This document shows, in pieces, positions 1 through 5,511 of a DNA stretch of 6,306 nt (the first letter of the stretch is position 1; the number at the start of each line of letters is the position of its first letter). The stretch is taken from contig CAAEHZ010000040.1 of assembly GCA_900755865.1 (NCBI GenBank), positions 1 through 6,306 on the forward strand, written 5' to 3'. The translations under genes and the position numbers were made by a program. Source of the stretch: Lachnospiraceae bacterium. Lineage in GTDB: Bacteria; Bacillota; Clostridia; Lachnospirales; Lachnospiraceae. The notes below the pieces were generated by a model. It was given only the letters and a program-made list of their open reading frames with translations. It had not been told where the DNA came from and searched no databases.

Positions 1-1
1 T

Positions 2-1879
2 CTTGAAGCGGTCAGAAAACGGCCGGGAATGTATATCGGAAGTGTTTCCACAAAGGGTCTGAACCACCTGATTTACGAAATCGTAGATAACTCGGTGGAT
101 GAGCACCTTGCCGGATTCTGTGATAAAATCACAGTGACACTGGAAGAGGACGGTTCCGCGACCATTTCAGACAACGGGCGTGGTATCCCGGTGGGGATGC
201 ACGAAAAGGGGATTAGCGCGGAACGGCTGGGTTTTACTACTCTGCACGCCGGAGGAAAATTTGATAATTCCGCCTATAAGACAAGCGGCGGTCTGCACGG
301 AGTCGGTTCCTCTGTTGTCAACGCCCTGTCTACCCATCTGACCGTAACCATAAAGACAGGGGGATTTATCTATCAGGATGAATATGAGCGGGGAAATCCA
401 ATTACAAAGCTGGAAAACGGACTGCTTCCGGTAATCGGAAAGACAAAGGAAACCGGTACAACCATCCGTTTCCTGCCGGATGATACCATTTTTGACAGGA
501 CAAGGTTCAAGGAGGACGAGGTAAAAAGCCGTCTGCATGAAACCGCATATCTGAATCCGAAGCTGACAATTATTTTTAAGGATATGCGCCGGGAGGAGCC
601 GGAGGAGATTACCTATCATGAGCCGGAAGGTATTACAGGCTTTATCCGGGATATGAATAAAAACCAGGAACCGATTCATGATGTGATTTATTTCAGCGGT
701 GAGAGTGACGGAATTTCCGTGGAAGTAGCGTTCCAATATGTCAATGAGTTCCACGAAAATGTACTGGGCTTCTGTAATAATATTTACAACTCCGAGGGAG
801 GCACCCACCTGACCGGCTTTAAAACCCAGTTTACCAATGTGATTAATACATACGCCAGAGAGCTTGGCATTTTAAAGGAAAAGGATGTTAATTTTACCGG
901 TGCGGATGTCAGAAACGGTATGACTGCCGTGGTATCCATCAAGCATCCCGACCCCAGATTTGAGGGACAGACAAAGACAAAGCTGGATAATCAGGACGCA
1001 GCAAAGGCTGTCAGCAAGATTACCGGTGAGGAAATTGTGCGGTTTTTTGACAGAAATCTGGAAACCTTAAAGAATATTATCGGATGTGCGGAAAAGGCGG
1101 CTAAAATCCGGAAAACAGAGGAACGTGCCAAGACCAATATGCTGACAAAACAGAAGTTTTCCTTTGATTCCAACGGAAAACTGGCAAACTGTGAGTGCAA
1201 GGACCCTGGAAAATGTGAAATCTTTATTGTAGAGGGTGATTCTGCGGGCGGAAGCGCGAAAACAGCCAGAAACAGGATGTATCAGGCAATTCTTCCCATC
1301 CGCGGAAAGATTCTGAATGTGGAAAAGGCAAGTATTGACAAGGTGCTGGCAAACGCGGAAATCAAGACCATGATAAACGCCTTCGGCTGTGGTTTTTCCG
1401 AGGGCTACGGGAATGATTTTGATATTACAAAGCTGCGCTATGACAAGATTGTTATCATGGCGGATGCGGATGTGGACGGAGCGCATATTTCCAACCTGCT
1501 TCTGACCCTGTTCTACCGTTTTATGCCGGAGCTGATTTTTGAAGGACATGTCTATATCGCCATGCCGCCTCTGTATAAGGCGTTCAGTTCCAAGGGAAAA
1601 GAAGAATATCTGTATGATGATAAGGCACTGGAAAAATACAGAAAGACCCATAAGGGATCCTTTACCCTGCAGCGGTACAAGGGACTTGGAGAGATGGATG
1701 CCCAGCAGCTCTGGGAAACCACACTGGACCCGGAAACCCGCCGGATGAAGCTGGTGGAAATTGAGGATGCCCGTATGGCCTCCGAGATTACCAGCCTTTT
1801 GATGGGAACGGAGGTGCCGCCCAGAAAAGCCTTTATTTACGAGCATGCAACAGATGCAGAGCTTGATTATAATGCCTGA
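2..1879 (+). CDS. parE: Type IIA DNA topoisomerase subunit B (topoisomerase IV ParE-like; gyrase B alternative), 5' partial
   Basis: This is the ATP-binding subunit of a heterotetrameric topoisomerase that passes one duplex through another in the nucleoid. The frame is already open at base 2 with LEAVRKRPGMYIGS, the normal start of the GHKL ATPase domain, so only about 15-25 residues should be missing upstream. Numbering from the Met at base 29: ATPase Glu17 and Asn21 (YEIVDNSVDE), DNGRGIP at 48-54, glycine lid GGLHGVGSS at 87-95, and transducer QTKTKL at 314-319 with its switch lysine. The TOPRIM domain has EGDSAGGSA at 402-410, PIRGKILN at 423-430 and metal-binding DADVDGAH at 479-486. The tail motif RYKGLGEMDAQQLW lies at 549-562. 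No large insertion is present, which is normal for Gram-positive proteins. The A subunit follows after 23 bases. I prefer ParE because the partner lacks a GyrA box and the locus lacks dnaA or recF. The family is certain; the choice of ParE over GyrB is not. Confidence 0.9.
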   Translation, partial: LEAVRKRPGMYIGSVSTKGLNHLIYEIVDNSVDEHLAGFCDKITVTLEEDGSATISDNGRGIPVGMHEKGISAERLGFTTLHAGGKFDNSAYKTSGGLHGVGSSVVNALSTHLTVTIKTGGFIYQDEYERGNPITKLENGLLPVIGKTKETGTTIRFLPDDTIFDRTRFKEDEVKSRLHETAYLNPKLTIIFKDMRREEPEEITYHEPEGITGFIRDMNKNQEPIHDVIYFSGESDGISVEVAFQYVNEFHENVLGFCNNIYNSEGGTHLTGFKTQFTNVINTYARELGILKEKDVNFTGADVRNGMTAVVSIKHPDPRFEGQTKTKLDNQDAAKAVSKITGEEIVRFFDRNLETLKNIIGCAEKAAKIRKTEERAKTNMLTKQKFSFDSNGKLANCECKDPGKCEIFIVEGDSAGGSAKTARNRMYQAILPIRGKILNVEKASIDKVLANAEIKTMINAFGCGFSEGYGNDFDITKLRYDKIVIMADADVDGAHISNLLLTLFYRFMPELIFEGHVYIAMPPLYKAFSSKGKEEYLYDDKALEKYRKTHKGSFTLQRYKGLGEMDAQQLWETTLDPETRRMKLVEIEDARMASEITSLLMGTEVPPRKAFIYEHATDAELDYNA

Positions 1880-1884
1880 TTTTT

Positions 1885-1890
1885 GGAGGA
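1885..1890 (+). promoter_or_regulatory. Ribosome binding site of the A subunit gene
   Basis: GGAGGA lies in the 23-base gap between the two topoisomerase genes. Its last G of GGAGG is 13 bases before the ATG at 1903, somewhat longer than the usual 6-9. No nearer in-frame ATG, GTG or TTG matches the family start better, because the encoded N-terminus (IIKTEYSEEMQKSFIDYAMS) is the expected one. Confidence 0.65.
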
Positions 1891-1902
1891 AATAAGAAGC
1901 AG

Positions 1903-4143
1903 ATGGATGATAGCAGAATCATAAAAACCGAATATTCCGAGGAGATGCAGAAATCCTTTATTGATTATGCCATGAGCGTCATCATTGCCAGAGCCCTTCC
2001 TGATGTCAGGGACGGCTTGAAGCCGGTACAGCGCCGTACTCTTTACGATATGTATGAGCTGGGAATCCGTTATGACAGACCTTACAGGAAAAGTGCAAGA
2101 ATTGTAGGAGATACCATGGGTAAATATCATCCCCACGGTGACAGCTCCATCTATGATTCCCTGGTGGTTATGACACAGGATTTCAAGAAGGGAATGCCCT
2201 TAATTGACGGACACGGCAATTTCGGTAACATCGAGGGAGATGGTGCCGCTGCCATGCGATATACGGAGGCAAGGCTGCAGAAAGTAACCCAGGAAGCATT
2301 TTTGTCTGATTTGGACAAGGATGTGGTTGACTTTATGCCGAACTTTGATGAAACGGAAAAAGAACCGACTGTACTTCCGGTGAAAATCCCAAACTTTCTT
2401 GTAAACGGTTCCGAAGGAATCGCCGTTGGTATGACTACCAGCACGCCGCCCCACAATCTCTGTGAGGTAATTGATGCCACAAAGGCATATATGCAGAACG
2501 AAGCCATTACAACCCGGGAGCTTTTACGCTATATTAAGGGACCGGACTTCCCCACAGGGGGAATTGTCACTAACAAGGATGAGCTTTTACAGATTTATGA
2601 AACCGGCACCGGAAAAATTAAAATCCGGGGAAAAGTGGAGTTTGAAAAGACAAAGGGCGGAAAGACAAATGTTGTCATCACAGAAATCCCCTATACCATG
2701 ATTGGCATAAATATTTCCAAATTCCTGTCGGATGTGGCTGCCCTTTCCGAAACAAAAAAGACAGGGGATATTGTGGATATTTCCAATCAGTCCTCCAAGG
2801 AGGGCATCCGGATTGTCATTGAACTGCGCAAGGATGCAGACCCGGAAAATTTTGTGAATCTTCTGTATAAAAAGACCCGGCTGGAGGATACTTTTGGTGT
2901 CAATATGCTGGCTATTTACAACGGCAGGCCGGAAACCATGGGACTACGGGAAATTATCCGGGCAAATGTGGATTTCCAGTTTGAGGTGGCACGGCGTAAA
3001 TATACTAACCTGCTTGCAAAGGAACAGGAGAAAAAGGAAATCCAGGAAGGTCTGATTAAAGCCTGCAATGTCATTGATTTGATAATTGAAATCCTACGGG
3101 GCTCCCGGGACAGAAATATGGCAAAGGCATGTCTGACAGAAGGAAAGACAGAGGGAATCCGTTTCAAGAGCAGAGAATCCAAAATTATGGCAGAGCAGCT
3201 TATGTTCACGGAAAAACAGGCAAATGCCATTCTGGATATGCGTCTGTATAAGCTGATTGGTCTGGAAATCGAAGCGCTGATTAATGAACATGAAGAAACC
3301 ATGGCAAATATTTACCGGTATGAGGATATTCTGGAGCGCCGGGATTCCATGGCACAGGTCATTATGAATGAGCTGGACGGATACAAGAAGGAATACGGCA
3401 GGGCAAGAAGAACCGCTATTGAAAATGCCGAAGCTGCCGTTTATAAGGAAAAGGAAATAGAGGAAACAGAGGTTATTTTCCTGATGGACCGTTTCGGCTA
3501 TGCGAGAACCATTGATACTGCCGCTTATGAGAGAAACAAAGAGGCTGCGGATACGGAAAACCGTTTTGTTTTCCCCTGTAAAAATACAGGTAAGGTATGT
3601 CTGTTTACGGACAGCGGGCAGCTTTATACCATCAAGGTTTCCGATTTACCCTATGGGAAATTCAGGGATAAGGGGATTCCCATTGATAATGTCAGCAATT
3701 TTAATTCCGAAAAGGAAAATATTCTGTTTCTGACCAGCCAGACGGAGCTGAATCTGCGGCAGGTTCTTTTCGTTACCGCCCAGTCCATGATGAAGCTGGT
3801 GGACAGCGGAGAATTTGATGTTTCCAAGAGAACGGTTGCCGCCACAAAGCTGGGAGAAAACGACAGGGTAGTCTGTGTCATGACCCTGTTGGAGCAGCGA
3901 AATATTGTCCTGCAGACAAAGGAGGGATATTTCCTGCGCTTTGCCATAGAGGAAATCCCGGAAAAGAAAAAGGGCGCCATCGGTGTGCGGGGAATGAAGC
4001 TGGGGGCAAAGGATGCCGTAGAAAAGGTTTACCTGATTCAGAACACCGTGGATACCAGCATTACTTATAAGGAAAAGGAAGTGGTTTTAAATCACTTAAA
4101 GCCGGCAAAGCGGGATGGTAAGGGAACAAAAATCCGTGTATAA
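1903..4143 (+). CDS. parC: Type IIA DNA topoisomerase subunit A (topoisomerase IV ParC-like; gyrase A alternative)
   Basis: This is the DNA breakage-reunion subunit partnering the gene just upstream. It has 746 residues. The winged-helix catalytic core includes KPVQRRTLYDM (40-50), HPHGDSSIYD (76-85) and AAMRYTEARL (116-125), whose Tyr120 is the expected tyrosine that forms the covalent DNA link. The tower region includes EPTVLPVKIPNFLVNG (154-169) and GIAVGM (172-177). A coiled-coil hinge with the C-gate spans roughly 360-490. A beta-pinwheel C-terminal domain begins near 520 and is about 225 residues, shorter than in gyrase A (full-length GyrA is usually over 800). At the GyrA-box position after GYARTIDTAAYER, the sequence reads NKEAADTENRF instead of a QRRGGKG-like motif, so DNA wrapping and negative supercoiling are unlikely. 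Ser81 and Asp85 occupy the two main quinolone-resistance positions and are of the sensitive type. It is probably co-transcribed with the B subunit. Decatenase function is inferred. Confidence 0.9.
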   Translation: MDDSRIIKTEYSEEMQKSFIDYAMSVIIARALPDVRDGLKPVQRRTLYDMYELGIRYDRPYRKSARIVGDTMGKYHPHGDSSIYDSLVVMTQDFKKGMPLIDGHGNFGNIEGDGAAAMRYTEARLQKVTQEAFLSDLDKDVVDFMPNFDETEKEPTVLPVKIPNFLVNGSEGIAVGMTTSTPPHNLCEVIDATKAYMQNEAITTRELLRYIKGPDFPTGGIVTNKDELLQIYETGTGKIKIRGKVEFEKTKGGKTNVVITEIPYTMIGINISKFLSDVAALSETKKTGDIVDISNQSSKEGIRIVIELRKDADPENFVNLLYKKTRLEDTFGVNMLAIYNGRPETMGLREIIRANVDFQFEVARRKYTNLLAKEQEKKEIQEGLIKACNVIDLIIEILRGSRDRNMAKACLTEGKTEGIRFKSRESKIMAEQLMFTEKQANAILDMRLYKLIGLEIEALINEHEETMANIYRYEDILERRDSMAQVIMNELDGYKKEYGRARRTAIENAEAAVYKEKEIEETEVIFLMDRFGYARTIDTAAYERNKEAADTENRFVFPCKNTGKVCLFTDSGQLYTIKVSDLPYGKFRDKGIPIDNVSNFNSEKENILFLTSQTELNLRQVLFVTAQSMMKLVDSGEFDVSKRTVAATKLGENDRVVCVMTLLEQRNIVLQTKEGYFLRFAIEEIPEKKKGAIGVRGMKLGAKDAVEKVYLIQNTVDTSITYKEKEVVLNHLKPAKRDGKGTKIRV

Positions 4144-4209
4144 GTGTGAAAAGAACTTCTAATCACTCGGAGCAAAGGCTCTTTCGTGAAGAAGTTCTAA
4201 GTTTCACAC
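4144..4209 (+). other. Stem-loop 1 of repeat copy A
   Basis: GTGTGAAA (4144-4151) pairs with TTTCACAC (4202-4209), and AGAACTTCT (4152-4160) pairs with AGAAGTTCT (4190-4198), leaving a three-base AAG bulge. Inside, TCAC (4163-4166) can pair with GTGA (4186-4189), and GGAGC with GCTCT (4169-4173 and 4178-4182) around an AAAG loop. No U-tract follows, so it is not a standard intrinsic terminator. Confidence 0.85.
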
Positions 4210-4210
4210 G

Positions 4211-4266
4211 CGAGTTTGTGTCTGCGCGCACTTGACGCAAACTCGAGATGCGTTGGAAAAGTGCGC
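4211..4266 (+). other. Stem-loop 2 of repeat copy A with possible pseudoknot
   Basis: CGAGTTTGTGTC (4211-4222) pairs with GACGCAAACTCG (4234-4245) over 12 positions including one G-U pair. The 11-base loop (4223-4233) begins with the self-complementary octamer TGCGCGCA. Its GCGCACTT (4226-4233) is perfectly complementary to AAGTGCGC at 4259-4266, just upstream of the rsmD ribosome binding site. An H-type pseudoknot, or a competing alternative helix, is therefore possible. The stem is certain by inspection; formation of the pseudoknot is inference. Confidence 0.75.
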
Positions 4267-4272
4267 AGAAAT

Positions 4273-4276
4273 GGGG
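4273..4276 (+). promoter_or_regulatory. rsmD ribosome binding site, supplied by repeat copy A
   Basis: GGGG within ATGGGGATT sits six bases before the ATG at 4283 and is the only purine-rich stretch close enough to serve that start. It lies inside the 3' end of the repeat, whose other copy has GGAG at the same place. It also lies seven bases downstream of the segment that could pair with the stem-loop 2 loop. Confidence 0.6.
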
Positions 4277-4282
4277 ATTATT

Positions 4283-4840
4283 ATGAGAGTAATTGCAGGA
4301 ACGGCAAGAAGCCTTCCCTTAAAGACACCGGAGGGGATGGATACCCGTCCCACCACTGACCGGATTAAAGAAACCCTGTTTAATATGCTGCAGGCAGACA
4401 TTCCGGGAGCTGTTTTCGTGGATTTGTTCAGCGGAAGCGGTGGCATCGGCATAGAGGCGTTAAGCCGCGGAGCAAAAAAAGCGTATTTTGTGGAGAATGC
4501 CCCGAAGGCAATTTCCTGTATTCAGCAAAATCTTTCATTTACGAAACTGGAAGACCGTGCTATATTATTAAAACAGGATGCTGCCAGCGCCTTAAGCAGT
4601 ATCTTTGAAAAGGAAATTGATATTATTTTCATGGACCCGCCCTATGAGGCAGGACAGGAAAAGGTATTGCTTCCCCTGCTGAAGGGAATGCGGTACGTTA
4701 CAGAGGATACCATTATTATTGTAGAGGCAGCTTTACGGACGGATTTTTCCTGGGTAACGGAATATGGCTTTTCCATCAGAAAAGAAAAATGTTATAAAAC
4801 CAATAAGCATGTATTTTTATGCCGTCAGAATGGAGAATAG
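4283..4840 (+). CDS. rsmD: 16S rRNA (guanine(966)-N2)-methyltransferase RsmD
   Basis: This S-adenosylmethionine-dependent enzyme methylates the exocyclic N2 of a guanine (G966 in E. coli numbering) in 16S rRNA during small-subunit assembly in the cytosol. Its 185 residues match the usual family length. The N-terminus MRVIAGTARSLPLKTPEG is typical, followed by the substrate-side signature RPTTDRIKETLFNML (22-36). The SAM-binding motif I is VDLFSGSGGIGIEALSRGA (46-64), and the N2-methyltransferase catalytic motif DPPY lies at 118-121. CYKTNKHVF near the end is also usual. I chose the ATG at 4283 because upstream in-frame starts (TTG 4232, ATG 4271) would add repeat-derived residues, and the family begins at MRVI. 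The last base of the TAG stop is the first base of repeat copy B. The rsmD-coaD order is common in Firmicutes. Confidence 0.95.
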   Translation: MRVIAGTARSLPLKTPEGMDTRPTTDRIKETLFNMLQADIPGAVFVDLFSGSGGIGIEALSRGAKKAYFVENAPKAISCIQQNLSFTKLEDRAILLKQDAASALSSIFEKEIDIIFMDPPYEAGQEKVLLPLLKGMRYVTEDTIIIVEAALRTDFSWVTEYGFSIRKEKCYKTNKHVFLCRQNGE

Positions 4841-4844
4841 TGTG
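4829..4844 (+). repeat. 16-base direct repeat at the left junction of repeat copy B (partner at 4967-4982)
   Basis: AATGGAGAATAGTGTG spans the rsmD stop and the start of copy B. At the other end of copy B, 4967-4982 reads AATGGAGATTAGTGTG, a 15 of 16 match. The preceding bases are also alike (CAG against CAGG). The AATGG-GATTA part of the partner belongs to the element itself, because copy A ends the same way. The match may therefore reflect insertion at a target resembling the element end, a remnant of a tandem copy, or chance. Confidence 0.6.
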
Positions 4845-4905
4845 AAAAGAACCTCTAATCACTCAGAGCAAAGGCTCTTTCGCGAAGAAGTTCTAAGTTT
4901 CACAC
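4840..4905 (+). other. Stem-loop 1 of repeat copy B
   Basis: GTGTGAAA (4840-4847) pairs with TTTCACAC (4898-4905). AGAACCTCT (4848-4856) pairs with AGAAGTTCT (4886-4894) with one C-A mismatch, and the AAG bulge is retained. An inner AGAGC-AAAG-GCTCT hairpin (4865-4878) is perfectly paired. No U-tract follows. Confidence 0.8.
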
Positions 4906-4906
4906 G

Positions 4907-4963
4907 CGAGATTTGTGTCTGCGCGCACTTGACACAAACTCGAGATGCGCAAAGAGCGTGCGC
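4907..4963 (+). other. Stem-loop 2 of repeat copy B with possible pseudoknot
   Basis: TTTGTGTC (4912-4919) pairs perfectly with GACACAAA (4931-4938). CGAG (4907-4910) pairs with CTCG (4939-4942) across a single bulged A at 4911. The loop at 4920-4930 is identical to that of copy A. Its GCGCAC (4923-4928) can pair with GTGCGC at 4958-4963, six pairs against eight in copy A, even though the linker between them has diverged. Confidence 0.7.
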
Positions 4964-4987
4964 AGGAATGGAGATTAGTGTGTAAAT

Positions 4988-5482
4988 ATGAAAAGAGCAG
5001 TGTATCCCGGCAGTTTTGACCCTGTGACCTACGGACATCTGGACGTTATCCGCCGTGCCGCTGAAATATTTGATGTTTTAATTGTCAGCGTTTTGAACAA
5101 TAAAGAGAAGACCCCGTTGTTTTCTGTGGAAGAACGTGTTAAGATATTACAGGAAGCAACAAAGGATATTCCCAATGTAGAAGTCGACAGTTTCAGTGGA
5201 CTGCTTATCAATTACGCCGCTGAAAAGAATCTGCATGTTGCGGTACGTGGACTGCGTGCAATCACAGACTTTGAATATGAATTGCAGATTGCCCAGACAA
5301 ACCGTAAGCTGTCCAACGGGGAACTGGATACCATGTTCTTAACGACCAGTCTGGAATATGCTTATTTAAGTTCTTCCAGCGTAAAGGAAATAGCCAGCTT
5401 CGGCGGCGATATCAGCCAGTGTGTGCCGGAGTTTGTAGCAAAACAGATTTACAGAAAGTATCAGATTCCAAGAGGAAAATAA
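4988..5482 (+). CDS. coaD: Phosphopantetheine adenylyltransferase (CoaD)
   Basis: This cytosolic enzyme performs the penultimate step of coenzyme A synthesis: 4'-phosphopantetheine plus ATP gives dephospho-CoA plus pyrophosphate. It has 164 residues, the standard bacterial length. The nucleotidyltransferase signature is [16 protein letters not shown] (6-21), with the T-x-G-H motif at 14-17 and catalytic His17. PLFSVEERV lies at 43-51. [13 protein letters not shown] (86-98) carries the phosphate-binding arginines, and [15 protein letters not shown] (127-141) is the ATP-binding segment. Nothing catalytic is missing. The ATG at 4988 begins the conserved MKRAVYPGS, and no other start fits. The nearest Shine-Dalgarno-like GGAG (4970-4973) lies inside repeat copy B, 14 bases upstream, so initiation may be weaker than for rsmD. 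It is probably in one operon with rsmD and the following coiled-coil gene. Confidence 0.97.
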   Translation: MKRAVYPGSFDPVTYGHLDVIRRAAEIFDVLIVSVLNNKEKTPLFSVEERVKILQEATKDIPNVEVDSFSGLLINYAAEKNLHVAVRGLRAITDFEYELQIAQTNRKLSNGELDTMFLTTSLEYAYLSSSSVKEIASFGGDISQCVPEFVAKQIYRKYQIPRGK

Positions 5483-5497
5483 GCACTGTCCGGTGAG

Positions 5498-5503
5498 AAG
5501 GAG
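5498..5503 (+). promoter_or_regulatory. Ribosome binding site deciding the start of the coiled-coil gene
   Basis: AAGGAG is eight bases before the ATG at 5512, an ideal distance. The upstream in-frame GTG begins at 5503, inside this site, so it is unlikely to be the start. The ATG gives a 200-residue protein. Confidence 0.8.
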
Positions 5504-5511
5504 TGAAATTC

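Larger units (their letters stand above)
4144..4280 (+). repeat. Structured intergenic repeat, copy A
   Basis: This 137-base non-coding unit starts directly after the parC stop and ends two bases before the rsmD ATG. It is about 90% identical to copy B at 4840-4977. The first 110 alignment columns differ at only four bases plus one single-base insertion. A nine-base variable stretch at 4253-4261 (seven differences) follows, then a conserved TGCGCAG and AATGG-GATTA end. It contains two stem-loops and a possible loop-to-downstream pairing. It carries no transposase and no terminal inverted repeats, and the single-base indel shifts any frame, so it is not coding. It resembles in kind the short dispersed elements (BOX, RUP, ERIC or MITE types), but I do not recognise a named family. 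Confidence 0.9.
4840..4977 (+). repeat. Structured intergenic repeat, copy B
   Basis: This second, 138-base copy has the same orientation as copy A and starts 696 bases after it. It begins on the last base of the rsmD stop codon and ends 10 bases before the coaD ATG. Relative to copy A it has C for T at 4853, A for G at 4865, C for T at 4883, an extra A at 4911 and A for G at 4934. The 4950-4958 segment is diverged. The changes at 4865 and 4934 convert G-U pairs to A-U pairs. Those at 4853 and 4883 break one pair each on the plus strand. One reading frame stays open through this copy, but it is interrupted in copy A, which argues against coding. Confidence 0.9.

Noticed and set aside
167..1846. 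Long minus-strand open frames opposite the B subunit gene (for example 167-808 and 1067-1846)
   Set aside because: They lie opposite a fully conserved topoisomerase gene, show no family motifs or ribosome binding sites, and are typical antisense shadows.
4144..4209. Stem-loop 1 as an intrinsic terminator after parC
   Set aside because: The stem is followed by GCGAG rather than a U-tract, and the genes downstream have no visible promoter, so transcription most likely continues.
4232..4282. N-terminal extension of RsmD from TTG at 4232 through the repeat
   Set aside because: It would add 17 repeat-encoded residues with no ribosome binding site. The RsmD family begins at MRVIAG, and GGGG is well placed for the ATG at 4283.
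4930..4958. Perfect -35 hexamer TTGACA in repeat copy B (TTGACG at 4233 in copy A) as a promoter for coaD or rsmD
   Set aside because: No TATAAT-like -10 lies 16-18 bases downstream in either copy (AGAGCG and GAAAAG occupy the place). The hexamer is part of the stem-loop 2 stem, which explains its conservation.
4764..4985. Small open frame running from within rsmD through repeat copy B
   Set aside because: It starts inside rsmD in another frame, and the same frame is interrupted in copy A by a stop and shifted by the single-base indel. The copies diverge without favouring synonymous changes. It is openness by chance.
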